Positions 36,162 to 44,605 of a stretch of DNA of 64,000 nucleotides are shown in pieces (the stretch's first letter is position 1; every line of letters starts with the position of its first letter). The stretch covers positions 2,418,001 to 2,482,000 of the forward strand of contig OZ246020.1 in assembly GCA_965230795.1 (NCBI GenBank). The letters are read 5' to 3'. Position numbers and translations under genes: made by a program. This DNA comes from PZPK01 sp965230795. Its GTDB lineage: Bacteria > Pseudomonadota > Gammaproteobacteria > Pseudomonadales > Oleiphilaceae. The notes below the pieces were generated by a model. It was not told the origin of the DNA. It searched no databases and saw only the letters and a program-made list of their open reading frames with translations.

Positions 36162-37379
36162 TTACCCCACAGTCATATATTTTTTGGCAACCTGATTGAA
36201 ACGATTGGCTCCAGCCAAGCTGTCGTTCAGAAGTGTATTCAATTGCTCTTCTATGCTTTGGTCGCCACCTTCAAGCTTAATGGGGCTAACCACCTTCGCC
36301 CCGGCAAGAATCGCATTGATGGCATGGAGAAGCTTGCCGACTTCTGGCTCAAAGCTCATGTCACCCACCTCTCCCACAAACAAACCGTTGTTGCGCATGG
36401 TGTTGATATATTCGACAAAGGCCGAGACGACCGTATAGTCCATAATGGGAATCGGGTTTTCGGTGGTATCTTTCTCGTAAAGCAATAAGGTTTTAGTGGT
36501 ATCCGGTATCGCCGGAATACCGGCATTATCAACCAGCCAGTCGCCGTTAGGCGGCGCAAAATAGATTCCACCCTCTACTGCACGGGTATAACTGAGCATC
36601 ACATCGTGAGCCAGCATACGATGCAGTGTATCCGAAAAATGTTGAAAGTCTTTGCTGGCAGCCACAAATGCTGTTCCTTCCACAGCATCCTTTCGATAGG
36701 CAAAGCCTCGTCGAACCATCACCGCTTTGCCCTTGGGCGCTCGTGCCACTTTAGTATGGGCATTGTCCGGATAGGGTTCAAAATTATTGTCTGCTTCCGC
36801 AACAGATTCAGCGCCAACGGTGTTACATTGCTCTTCCACAGTTAATTTGAAAAAAGGCGAAAGCTGCTGCTCATAACGTTGGTACAACAACCATGTGCCA
36901 CCGGCCAAATCACCGGTTTCAATTGCTGCAATCTGATCAATGTCTTCGTTGCTTACATCAGAGCCATGATAAAAACCAAAGGGCTCTTGCCTGAAGCGGA
37001 TCTTGGCACCGATAACTTCTTCTTCACAAACAAATGATTCGGACAAAACGCCCATCGCAATACGCAGCGCGTACAAGGCATCGCTGGAGGTCATGGCAGC
37101 AGCCTGGACGATGACATCTGCCTGAGTATCCGGCATGCAATAGCCCTCCGAAGACAAGGGCAGTACGGCAGGATTACCAAGTTCTTTTTTGAGGGATGGA
37201 TTAATGCCAACAATCACGCGAAGGTTCGACGGCATATGCTCAGGACTGGAAAACAGGTTCAACAATCCTGCAATGGCTTTCATTGCCGAGGAAAAATCAT
37301 GTACGGGACGAAGGTTATATAGAGCGACCGCATTATTGTTACCGGTGCCGTGATAGAACGCTTTTTGTAGGGATGCCAT
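36162..37379 (-). CDS. DyP-type peroxidase-like protein with altered distal motif
   Basis: The 405-residue protein has the layout of dye-decolorizing peroxidases. There is a region equivalent to the GxxDG motif, then GGTWLLYQRY, then a proximal haem-ligand candidate His208 in NAHTKVARAP. RRGFAYR (Arg223-Arg224), FQHFSDTLHRML and GGIYFAPP follow. The catalytic GxxDG reads GFYHG at residues 135-139, with His138 replacing the Asp that normally helps cleave peroxide. No signal peptide or Tat motif is present. It is sandwiched between a response regulator and its kinase, so a haem-based sensory or redox-buffering role is possible. The assignment is from motif order and is moderately sure. Confidence 0.65.
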   Translation of the reverse strand: MASLQKAFYHGTGNNNAVALYNLRPVHDFSSAMKAIAGLLNLFSSPEHMPSNLRVIVGINPSLKKELGNPAVLPLSSEGYCMPDTQADVIVQAAAMTSSDALYALRIAMGVLSESFVCEEEVIGAKIRFRQEPFGFYHGSDVSNEDIDQIAAIETGDLAGGTWLLYQRYEQQLSPFFKLTVEEQCNTVGAESVAEADNNFEPYPDNAHTKVARAPKGKAVMVRRGFAYRKDAVEGTAFVAASKDFQHFSDTLHRMLAHDVMLSYTRAVEGGIYFAPPNGDWLVDNAGIPAIPDTTKTLLLYEKDTTENPIPIMDYTVVSAFVEYINTMRNNGLFVGEVGDMSFEPEVGKLLHAINAILAGAKVVSPIKLEGGDQSIEEQLNTLLNDSLAGANRFNQVAKKYMTVG

Positions 37380-37429
37380 GGTGATCTCCGCGAATTATTG
37401 TTTTTCAGGAAACCTGGACGAATCCGGGC

Positions 37430-37996
37430 TCACTGGTTCTGATAGTTTTTTACGTCGATCTCGAAGTCCACAAGCATTTGCTGAACGGCCTGCCTCGTTA
37501 CCTTGAGCAAATTCGCCGTGTGCGTGATATTGCCTTGTGAGGCACTCAAGGCCTGTTCCAGCATGGCTTTTCTGACGTGTTTCCCTACTTCGCGCAAGGG
37601 TACCTTTCCTACCTGGGCAACCACCCCGGGCTCTATATCAGGTACCTTTTCAAGCTGCTCATTGATGACCTGGCGAAACTCTTTCAGCGAAAATGGCTTG
37701 CTTAGATAAGCACGCACCCCAATTTCATTCAACTCAAAGGCCTGCTTGGGCGATGCCTCACCACTAACAGCAATCATCAAGGGCATCGGCCTGAGCTCGG
37801 CAAGCTCCCGGGCCAATTGCACAGAATCCCCATCAGGAAGTTTGACATCCAGAATCACCACATCAGGAACAGGATGTTTCAGTTCGCGAGCCTGTTCGAT
37901 GGATTGGGCCTTCGCAATATCTTCAAACCAATCGGGTAACAACCTGCACATTGCTCTCAACAGCGCATCGTCATCCTCTACTACCAGTACTCGCAT
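37430..37996 (-). CDS. Response regulator with Fis-type DNA-binding domain (RegA/PrrA-like layout)
   Basis: The 188-residue protein has a receiver domain (VLVVEDDDALL, phospho-acceptor Asp in VVILDVKLPDGDS, Lys in YLSKPFSL). A linker and a short C-terminal Fis-type helix-turn-helix follow (GNITHTANLLKVTRQAVQQML). This compact layout is that of RegA/PrrA/ActR regulators. The ATG at 37996 is used; a GTG three codons upstream is also possible. It is first in the operon with the DyP-like protein, membrane kinase and isoprenoid-synthase-like protein, and is divergent from the GGA-rich RNA candidate. Confidence 0.88.
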   Translation of the reverse strand: MRVLVVEDDDALLRAMCRLLPDWFEDIAKAQSIEQARELKHPVPDVVILDVKLPDGDSVQLARELAELRPMPLMIAVSGEASPKQAFELNEIGVRAYLSKPFSLKEFRQVINEQLEKVPDIEPGVVAQVGKVPLREVGKHVRKAMLEQALSASQGNITHTANLLKVTRQAVQQMLVDFEIDVKNYQNQ

Positions 37997-38165
37997 AACT
38001 GCCACTCAAACCTGAACACCAAGGAAAAGATAGCAAAAGCCTTGGTACTCAGGAAGTGTCTGGAGACGACAACTTATGCCGTTTTTCCGGCGCATCCTTG
38101 CGGTACTTCGAAACACTGGAAGCTTAGACAGGGATTACAGAGGGGGAAACGCAAATAAACTTGCG

Positions 38166-38194
38166 GTGACAGGCGCCGAAAGGGGGCATATCTT
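38166..38194 (+). promoter_or_regulatory. Candidate sigma70-type promoter for the GGA-rich RNA
   Basis: GTGACA (38166-38171) and TATCTT (38189-38194) are spaced by exactly 17 bases and match four or five positions each of the -35 and -10 consensus. A transcript would begin near 38201-38205, right where the dense run of GGA motifs starts. No GacA-type TGTAAG-N6-CTTACA box is visible upstream. Confidence 0.35.
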
Positions 38195-38202
38195 AGTCTC
38201 CA

Positions 38203-38560
38203 GAGGAAGCAATCGAGCACTTAAAAAAACAGCCCAGGTGGGAGAACACCAAGAAGACAAATAACGGAAGCCAAGGAACGGAAGCCAGGGACTGCAACAA
38301 ACAAGGAAACAGAATTAGGGAAAAACAATACGCATCCAGGACGGAGCACCAAGGAACGCAGGGAGGAATTACGGCTATGGAGGGTCGGTGGGATTTACGG
38401 ATTAACCCACTGGGACACGGAATGCCAGGACAAGGACAGGACACAACCTTCAGGACCGCATTTACTCGGTCACGACAGGGAACGTTTTCGTATGGGATAT
38501 CTCAGGGACTATTGCAGGATGCAATCGCAAGGACGCGACCATACGAACTGCTCCTCGACC
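38203..38560 (+). ncRNA. Candidate CsrB/RsmZ-like CsrA-sequestering small RNA (GGA-rich)
   Basis: The plus strand of this gene-free stretch holds about 27 GGA motifs between 38203 and 38533, roughly five times chance, while the complementary TCC occurs about once. Many are in AGGA or CAGGA context, and several sit in hairpin loops. Examples are ATTGC-AGGAT-GCAAT, then CGC-AAGGAC-GCG (38513-38535), GGTG-GGAGAA-CACC (near 38238) and GTGGG...CCCAC enclosing ACGGAT (38388-38410). Known CsrB/RsmZ RNAs bind CsrA through such loops and are of similar length. No good terminator is visible, so the 3' end is a guess. Both strands lack a convincing reading frame. Upstream (38020-38135) a few more GGA loops occur. 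Confidence 0.55.
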
Positions 38561-38609
38561 CCGGCCACCAAGCCAAATACAACATATCATTGAACAGCAC
38601 AGAGATTTA

Positions 38610-39722
38610 CTAGTTCACCCGATCAAGCGTAAACTGGTTTTTACCGCGAGCTTTGCTGGCATAACAGGCCTGATCTGCCCTGTTCATCATTGTCTTGTAG
38701 GTAACGCTGTTGTTTGAACTGAAAGCAATACCAATGCTGCATCCCAAGGCATGGTCGTTCTGCGGTACGGATTCTATGTCCAGTTGACGCACCTGTCGGC
38801 GGATCGACTCTGCGGCTTTCTCCGCAACCGCGACATCATCGAGCAACAGCAATACTACGAATTCGTCGCCTCCGAGTCTGGCGGCACAATCATCTTTTCT
38901 GATAGCTCTACGAATGATTCTGGCCATTTGCACCAGGGCATCATCACCTGCTTTATGGCCATGTTTATCGTTGAGTTGCTTGAAATTATCGAGGTCAATA
39001 AAAATCAAGGCCAGGCCATGTCTGGTCTGGGACACATGCAACTCATAGTGATTTTCAAACTCTTCGCGATTGAGCAGGCCGGTGAGACTGTCATGGGTGG
39101 CGCGGTAATGCAGCGAGTAACTCAAGGCGATGTTTTCAAGAAAGGTTCCCGCCGCCTGGGCACTGGCTTTGGTCATCACCACCATAAAAAACAGGAACAA
39201 CACACCCATCAGCATGAAAGCATCTGTGCCATACCAGAAAACTGTTGCTGTGGCTGAGATACAGCTTGGATACATGAATAGTTTGAAAGTCATATGGTCG
39301 GCTGCATAGGTCGCAATTGCGCCGCCATTGATCCCGAGCACCGATGCGATAAACATCACCTGAAATTCAGGGGGTATCAGTGGAATAAACAACCAACACC
39401 CCAAGCCTACGAATATGCCAGATACCAAGCTCATCAGGCGGTACCAAAGCCTCATGGTGTCCATGGAATATGGCTGAGGGGTTTTACGATAAAGCGACAG
39501 CATGACAAATCGAACCGCAGCAATAATGATTGCCACCGCCCCCCAGGGATAGACCAGATAGTCCGGGGCGTAGCCATGTATACCGAAAGCGAGCACCAGT
39601 ACGACCGCAAGACTGCCAAATGCAGCGGTCGCGGCATTGCCATAAAGGTATTCAAGCGTCCTTTGTTTTAGCCAGGTATCGCGATCAGTCTCACTCGGCA
39701 AGCTTTGTTGAATTGTGCTCAT
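38610..39722 (-). CDS. Membrane-anchored diguanylate cyclase (GGDEF)
   Basis: This protein should make cyclic di-GMP. The first 200 residues form about six membrane helices with short loops, an uncharacterised input region. A GGDEF domain follows, with the intact motif RLGGDEFVV and the RxxD inhibitory site (RKDD) five residues before it, so product feedback inhibition is expected. The full length is 370 residues. It is convergent with the GGA-rich RNA candidate, ending near that RNA's likely 3' end. No partner gene is attached. Confidence 0.92.
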   Translation of the reverse strand: MSTIQQSLPSETDRDTWLKQRTLEYLYGNAATAAFGSLAVVLVLAFGIHGYAPDYLVYPWGAVAIIIAAVRFVMLSLYRKTPQPYSMDTMRLWYRLMSLVSGIFVGLGCWLFIPLIPPEFQVMFIASVLGINGGAIATYAADHMTFKLFMYPSCISATATVFWYGTDAFMLMGVLFLFFMVVMTKASAQAAGTFLENIALSYSLHYRATHDSLTGLLNREEFENHYELHVSQTRHGLALIFIDLDNFKQLNDKHGHKAGDDALVQMARIIRRAIRKDDCAARLGGDEFVVLLLLDDVAVAEKAAESIRRQVRQLDIESVPQNDHALGCSIGIAFSSNNSVTYKTMMNRADQACYASKARGKNQFTLDRVN

Positions 39723-39794
39723 GAACTCAAAATAGTATTGAAGCGTGTAATAAAAGAATAGTCTGTGTTCATACTAGACCACAGGCCCCGCCTT

Positions 39795-39829
39795 CACATT
39801 TCATTAAACATGTTTTATTCCGAAATGTG
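39795..39829. repeat. Inverted repeat at the 3' end of acyP
   Basis: CACATTTC (39795-39802) pairs with GAAATGTG (39822-39829). The loop contains a second small palindrome AAACATGTTT (39806-39815). It directly abuts the acylphosphatase stop codon and may act as a transcript end, although no T-run follows on the minus strand. Confidence 0.4.
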
Positions 39830-39830
39830 A

Positions 39831-40109
39831 TCAGTTGCTGGCGATGTGGAACGCATCATGAACTTCGTTGTGATCGAGATCTTCTGATATTTCAACCTGA
39901 CTGACTCGCGCATTGGAAGGACCACGATGGAGCCAGTGCTTTAAGGTTTCCAGGTTTTGTTCCTCGCCCTGCAACAAGGCCTCGACCCGACCGTCTTCCA
40001 GATTTCGAACCCAGCCGGTAATTCCGAGGCGATCTGCCTGCTCCTTGGTGGATTGTCTGAACCAGACTCCCTGGACCTTTCCTGAAACAAAGACTTTTAA
40101 GGTTTTCAT
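39831..40109 (-). CDS. acyP: Acylphosphatase
   Basis: AcyP hydrolyses carboxyl-phosphate bonds such as those of acetyl phosphate or 1,3-bisphosphoglycerate. The 92-residue product has the signature GKVQGVWFRQST with the phosphate-binding Arg, then ADRLGITGWVRNLEDGRVEA with the catalytic Asn. The length is normal for the family. It is apparently monocistronic. Confidence 0.95.
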   Translation of the reverse strand: MKTLKVFVSGKVQGVWFRQSTKEQADRLGITGWVRNLEDGRVEALLQGEEQNLETLKHWLHRGPSNARVSQVEISEDLDHNEVHDAFHIASN

Positions 40110-40449
40110 ACACTAACCCAATTGGGAAAAACTGGTTTATAACAAGTCGAGCGTATTCTCAATACCATCAAGATCCGTCAATCGCACTGCCTGTAAAGGC
40201 AAACATTAGTCTGCGTGCAGCGGGATTTCAAACTTCGAGCATTTACTGTTCGCATATACTTACGGGACCAAAATAGCCGAAGTAAAAGAGCTTGATCGAT
40301 GTCTTTTTGGTTTTCATACCTTTTTGTTCTCATTCCCTGGTTCCCAGTTATGGGCGCTCTGGTAAGTGCGCTCTGGTAAGTCAGCAAGTAGCATTTTCTT
40401 ACCGATAAGCTATACCTAACAGAGTTACTCAAAAAGAATTTGGTAGTTC
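40110..40449. other. Intergenic region between acyP and the solute-binding protein gene
   Basis: This 340-base stretch has no convincing gene. It should contain divergent promoters for acyP and the plus-strand binding protein. The only distinct structure is the tandem 14-base duplication listed separately. Confidence 0.5.
40354..40381. repeat. Perfect tandem duplication of 14 bases
   Basis: The unit GCGCTCTGGTAAGT occurs twice back to back (40354-40367 and 40368-40381), about 70 bases upstream of the solute-binding protein start. It looks like a recent slippage event or a duplicated operator. Confidence 0.8.
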
Positions 40450-41220
40450 ATGCAGCACCGCATCAGGTTTTTGTTCGCGCTCCTTGCTTTCCTGCTCTTC
40501 TTTGCACGTCCAGTTGTGGCGGATTCGTGTGAAAAACGCGTTCGCTTTTCCAATGATGCGCCTTTTACCTTCCTCGAAAACGGCCGTGTTGTCGGTATCG
40601 ATGCCGATATGATTCGTTCGGTATTAAAAGGTCTCGATTGCGAACCTGTCTTTATTGAGCTGCCCTGGGCCAGGGCTTTAAAAATGTTGGAACAGGGCAA
40701 GATTGATATCGTATCCGGTGCGTTCAAAACCCCCGAGCGGGAACAGTATGCGCACTATTCATCAATCCCTCAATATTCCCCTAACGTGCTGTTTGTCAAA
40801 GCAGAAAAACTCAAAAGCCTTCAAATAGACAACCTACTGGACCTGATCGACACAGAATTTACGCTTGGCGCACAAATAGATGTGCACTATGGACCGGATT
40901 ACGAAACCCTCGCCAACTCAGAATCTTTTAAAAAAAACATTCACCTTAACGCTAATCGGGAATCCCTTTGGAAGATGCTCGATCTGGGCCGCATAGACGG
41001 ATTGATCGCTGATGAAATCACTGGCCGACTCGAACTCAAAAAGCTCGGCCTGCAACATCGAATCAAGCGCACCCACATCATTGTATCTCAGGCACCGTCA
41101 TTTGTTATTTTCTCCAAGGCCGCTGTAGAAAAGGGTTTCGTAGAGAAATTTGATCGTGAGCTTTCGAGCATGCAGGAGGAAGGCAGCATCGAATCAATCA
41201 AGCGCTTCTATCTGGATTAA
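40450..41220 (+). CDS. Periplasmic solute-binding protein, family 3 type
   Basis: The 256-residue protein begins with a signal peptide (MQHRIRFLFALLAFLLFFARPVVA, cut before DSCEK) and continues with the family 3 opening VRFSNDAPFTFLENGRVVGIDADMIRSVL. No transporter genes are adjacent, so it is a second orphan binding protein. It is convergent with the large GGDEF/EAL protein. The ligand is not predictable; a polar amino acid is the usual default for the fold. Confidence 0.85.
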   Translation: MQHRIRFLFALLAFLLFFARPVVADSCEKRVRFSNDAPFTFLENGRVVGIDADMIRSVLKGLDCEPVFIELPWARALKMLEQGKIDIVSGAFKTPEREQYAHYSSIPQYSPNVLFVKAEKLKSLQIDNLLDLIDTEFTLGAQIDVHYGPDYETLANSESFKKNIHLNANRESLWKMLDLGRIDGLIADEITGRLELKKLGLQHRIKRTHIIVSQAPSFVIFSKAAVEKGFVEKFDRELSSMQEEGSIESIKRFYLD

Positions 41221-41257
41221 CGGCGTGCCTGGACATTCCCTGCCAGTCTGATCGTGC

Positions 41258-43453
41258 TCAGGCACTGGAAGCTTGCTTTCCAGAGTGGATATTGTTCAGG
41301 TAGTACTCTTTGAAATCATCCGGTGGCAATGGTTTGCTAAAGAAGTAGCCTTGAATTTCATTGCAACCATGGGCCTGCAGGAAATCGAATTGTTCCTGAT
41401 ACTCAACCCCTTCTGCTACCACATTGAGATTGAGACTGTGCCCCAGGGCCAGAATAGTGCGGGAAATATCCGCATCACTCTTTGAGACATGCACTTCATC
41501 GATAAAGGATTTATCAATTTTCAGGGTATCGATGGGAAGTTTCTGTAAATAGCTCAGGCTCGAATAACCGGTTCCGAAATCGTCCAATGACGTACTCACA
41601 CCCAGTGTTTTCAGTCCATGCAAAATGGGTAAAGCACTTTGCAGGTTTTCCATCAACACGCCTTCGGTAATTTCAAGATCGAGACAACTCGCGGGCACAC
41701 CATGGGTCTCAGTGCTTTTCTGAATCAAATTTGCCAGGTCTCCGCGTTTGAACTGCAAGGTAGAAAGGTTTACCGAAACCTTGGGAACACCGATGCCCTG
41801 ATTTTTCCAGACAGCAATTTGCCGACACACTTCATAAAGCACCCATTCGTCAATCTCGAGAATCAGGCCACTTTCCTCTGCCAGGGGGATAAAATCTGCA
41901 GGAGACACCATACCCAAATGGGGGTTATTCCAGCGCACCAGGGCCTCAGCGCCGGAAATTTCGCCATTCACCACGGCGATCTTGGGCTGATAGACCAGCT
42001 GGAATTCGCCATTGGTCGCGGCACTTCGCAAATGCTGCTCCAGCTCAAGCTGAAGGCGGGCCTGGGCATCGAGCTTACGATCGAAACAGCAGTAGGTGCC
42101 GCCCCCCAGTTTTTTGGCTGCATAAAGTGCGATTTCACCGTTTTTCAGCAAGGTCGCAAAGTCATGTCCATCCTCGGGATAGAGAGCAATACCCGCACTG
42201 CTGGTCACACTGAGATTGTGGTTGTCTATTGAGATGGGCTCAGCAATGGCCTGCAGTACCTGTTCCACCAGCCCCTCAACTGCCTTGCGTGATTCCAGAT
42301 CGGACAGCAACAATAAAAACTCATCCCCCCCTTCCCTGGCTATCAGCGCGTGCGATTCGCAGACACTGCTCAATCTTTCACCAATCACTCGCAGCACGCG
42401 ATCTCCGGTAAGGTGTCCTCTCGAATCATTAATAACCTTGAACCGGTCGAGATCGAGACTGACCAATGCAATCTTCGTCGCCATATCCCCCGGATTGAGT
42501 GTCGCCTGTTCAAAATGCTTGCGCGCAACCAGCTTGTTGGCCAGCCCGGTCAGGCTGTCACGGTGCACCAGAAAGTCAATCAGGGTCTGTGCGTCCTTGG
42601 TTTCCGAGACATCCGCGAGCGTGAAAATATAGTGGCTGACGTCATTGCTGTTTTCCCTGAATTCATGAGCATGCAGAACGACCGGAATTTCATTGCCATC
42701 CCGTCTGCGACACCAGCTTTCCGCGTTCCAGGTTCCGGCCTGCTTCAGCTCGGCGAGGATATTCTCACGCTTCAGGGGAATCAGGCCTTCGTGCTTATCC
42801 GAATACAATAAATCGATGTTTTTACCGATACATTGTTTTCTGGAATATCCGGTGACCCGCTTAAAGGCCGGATTCACCGTCACCATATTGAGATTCTTAT
42901 CGGTCACCGCGATGCCGCTCATGCTGGCTTCGAAGGCTTTCGAGGCCAGATTCAACTCGTGTTCTGTTTTTTTGCGGGTAATGATTTCCTGGCGCAGGGA
43001 TTCGGCCGTACTCTGCAATTCCATCGTGCGCTCATCGACCAGAAGCTCCAGACGATTGCGCAGACGGGATAATTCGAGGTGGGTTTTTACGCGCACAAGA
43101 ACTTCTTCGGAATGGTAGGGTTTGGTGACAAAGTCGACGGCTCCCACAGAGAAGCCTTTGATTTTGAATTCCGTGTCATGGAGGGCTGAACAGAAAATCA
43201 CCGGTACATCCGCAGTAACGGGATCTGCCTTGAGACGCTCGCACACTTCAAAGCCGTCCATATCGGGCATGGAAATATCCAGCAGCACCAGATCGGGTTT
43301 TCGCGCCTTGACGGTTCCAAGTGCCATGCGACCGTCCTGTGCCTGTCGAACCGTATAGCCTTCCTTCTCCAGAATCTCAGTGAGCATGACGAGAGAACTC
43401 GACGTATCCTCTACGACAAGAATTTCGCCTTTGCTTATATTCCCGTTTTCCAT
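41258..43453 (-). CDS. Receiver-PAS-GGDEF-EAL cyclic di-GMP protein
   Basis: Domains in order over 731 residues: receiver (ILVVEDTSSS, Asp in LVLLDISMPDMDG), a coiled linker, a PAS domain (GIAVTDKNLNMVTVNPAF), GGDEF (AREGGDEFLLL), and EAL (GAEALVRW, EITEGVLMEN, DDFGTGYSSL, VVAEGVE). All EAL metal and catalytic motifs are present, so phosphodiesterase activity is likely. The GGDEF motif is intact but the RxxD inhibitory site is missing. The start at 43453 has a GGAGAG ribosome-binding site; an upstream in-frame extension is not homologous. It is 53 bases after cheB, so c-di-GMP turnover may be wired to the chemosensory array. Confidence 0.93.
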   Translation of the reverse strand: MENGNISKGEILVVEDTSSSLVMLTEILEKEGYTVRQAQDGRMALGTVKARKPDLVLLDISMPDMDGFEVCERLKADPVTADVPVIFCSALHDTEFKIKGFSVGAVDFVTKPYHSEEVLVRVKTHLELSRLRNRLELLVDERTMELQSTAESLRQEIITRKKTEHELNLASKAFEASMSGIAVTDKNLNMVTVNPAFKRVTGYSRKQCIGKNIDLLYSDKHEGLIPLKRENILAELKQAGTWNAESWCRRRDGNEIPVVLHAHEFRENSNDVSHYIFTLADVSETKDAQTLIDFLVHRDSLTGLANKLVARKHFEQATLNPGDMATKIALVSLDLDRFKVINDSRGHLTGDRVLRVIGERLSSVCESHALIAREGGDEFLLLLSDLESRKAVEGLVEQVLQAIAEPISIDNHNLSVTSSAGIALYPEDGHDFATLLKNGEIALYAAKKLGGGTYCCFDRKLDAQARLQLELEQHLRSAATNGEFQLVYQPKIAVVNGEISGAEALVRWNNPHLGMVSPADFIPLAEESGLILEIDEWVLYEVCRQIAVWKNQGIGVPKVSVNLSTLQFKRGDLANLIQKSTETHGVPASCLDLEITEGVLMENLQSALPILHGLKTLGVSTSLDDFGTGYSSLSYLQKLPIDTLKIDKSFIDEVHVSKSDADISRTILALGHSLNLNVVAEGVEYQEQFDFLQAHGCNEIQGYFFSKPLPPDDFKEYYLNNIHSGKQASSA

Positions 43454-43506
43454 GTAGCTCTCCGCACACTGCTCACTGCTATCGCGATGTCTACAATAGT
43501 AGTCGA

Positions 43507-44574
43507 CTATTGGCGCCAGGACATAATTGCGTTGGCAATTCCCTCTAGCGGCAGGATGCGATCGACTGCACCACACTTCACAGCCTCGTTGGGCATGCCG
43601 TAAACCACACTGGTTGCCTCGTCCTGAGCGATGGTCTTACTGTTAACCTGCTTCATTTCGAGCAGGCCTTTGGCGCCATCATCGCCCATTCCCGTCAATA
43701 TAATTCCGAGAGCGTTCTTGCCAGCTTCTTTGGCGACAGAACGAAACAGGACATCAACCGAGGGCTTGTGACGATTGACCAAAGGTCCATCGACAATCTG
43801 TACCTGATATTGGGCGCCACTTCGCTTAAGAATCATATGCTTACCGCCTGGCGCAATCAGCACACGCCCGGGCATAACGCGATCACCGGACACTGCTTCT
43901 TTGACTTCCGATTGACAGATACTGTTAAGACGGTGGGCAAACGCCGCAGTAAACTTTTCCGGCATGTGCTGCACAATAACAATACCGGGGCTCACTCTCG
44001 GTAATTTCGGCAGAATCGCTTCCAGCGCCTGCGTTCCGCCCGTTGATGTTCCGATCGCCACCAGCCCCTCGGTAGTTTGACCCAGAACCGAGCCGCTGCT
44101 TTGAGGCAGGATGGCATCGGCACTGAACTTTTCCCGGACTGGCACTGGGGTGACGGTTTTTAATCGACTCATACGGGCAGCCGCCGCACCCTTGACTGCA
44201 TCAATAATATGTCTGGAGCTGGATTCCAGAAATCCTTTCAGCCCTACCTTGGGCTTGGTCACAATATCGACAGCACCGGCATCCATGGCCTGAATAGAGG
44301 TTTGCGCGCCTTTTTCAGTCAAGGTAGAGCAAATCACTACCGGCGTTGGCCGTTCTGCCATTATCTTCTTGAGAAAGCTAATGCCATCCATGCGGGGCAT
44401 TTCCACATCCAGCACAATGACATCTGGCCACTGTTTCTGCATGCGTTCCATCGCAAAGATTGGGTCGGACGCCGTGGCGTAGACGTTCAGACCCGACTCA
44501 GCATTCAACACCGTCGACAATACCTGCCTGACTACAGCCGAGTCATCGACAACCAGAATGTTGATCTGAGCCAT
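43507..44574 (-). CDS. cheB: Chemotaxis response regulator protein-glutamate methylesterase
   Basis: CheB demethylates and deamidates chemoreceptors when phosphorylated by CheA. The 355-residue product has an N-terminal receiver (VLDVEMPRMDGISFL) and a C-terminal esterase domain. The catalytic triad regions are IGTSTGGTQAL (Ser), IVQHMPEKFTAAFA (His) and GMGDDGAKGL (Asp). AAGGGAA precedes the ATG. It lies 31 bases after the mcp gene in the che operon. Confidence 0.96.
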   Translation of the reverse strand: MAQINILVVDDSAVVRQVLSTVLNAESGLNVYATASDPIFAMERMQKQWPDVIVLDVEMPRMDGISFLKKIMAERPTPVVICSTLTEKGAQTSIQAMDAGAVDIVTKPKVGLKGFLESSSRHIIDAVKGAAAARMSRLKTVTPVPVREKFSADAILPQSSGSVLGQTTEGLVAIGTSTGGTQALEAILPKLPRVSPGIVIVQHMPEKFTAAFAHRLNSICQSEVKEAVSGDRVMPGRVLIAPGGKHMILKRSGAQYQVQIVDGPLVNRHKPSVDVLFRSVAKEAGKNALGIILTGMGDDGAKGLLEMKQVNSKTIAQDEATSVVYGMPNEAVKCGAVDRILPLEGIANAIMSWRQ

Positions 44575-44605
44575 GGTCTGTTCCCTTCTGCTCGGGTACT
44601 AGCCC

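Noticed and set aside
36162..37379. FIST sensory domain
   Set aside because: First suspected from its place beside a kinase, but motif order (GxxDG-like, proximal His, RRGFAYR, YFAPP) fits DyP peroxidases better.
38193..38444. 83-codon minus-strand frame rich in Pro, Cys and Leu
   Set aside because: Its composition simply mirrors the GGA bias of the other strand (TCC, CCT codons), with no homology features.
38377..38613. 78-codon plus-strand frame in the GGA-rich stretch
   Set aside because: No ribosome-binding site, unusual composition driven by GGA repetition, and no recognisable protein features. It is better explained by the RNA candidate.
40178..40432. 84-codon minus-strand frame upstream of the binding protein
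   Set aside because: It covers the tandem duplication and lacks a ribosome-binding site or any protein-like pattern.
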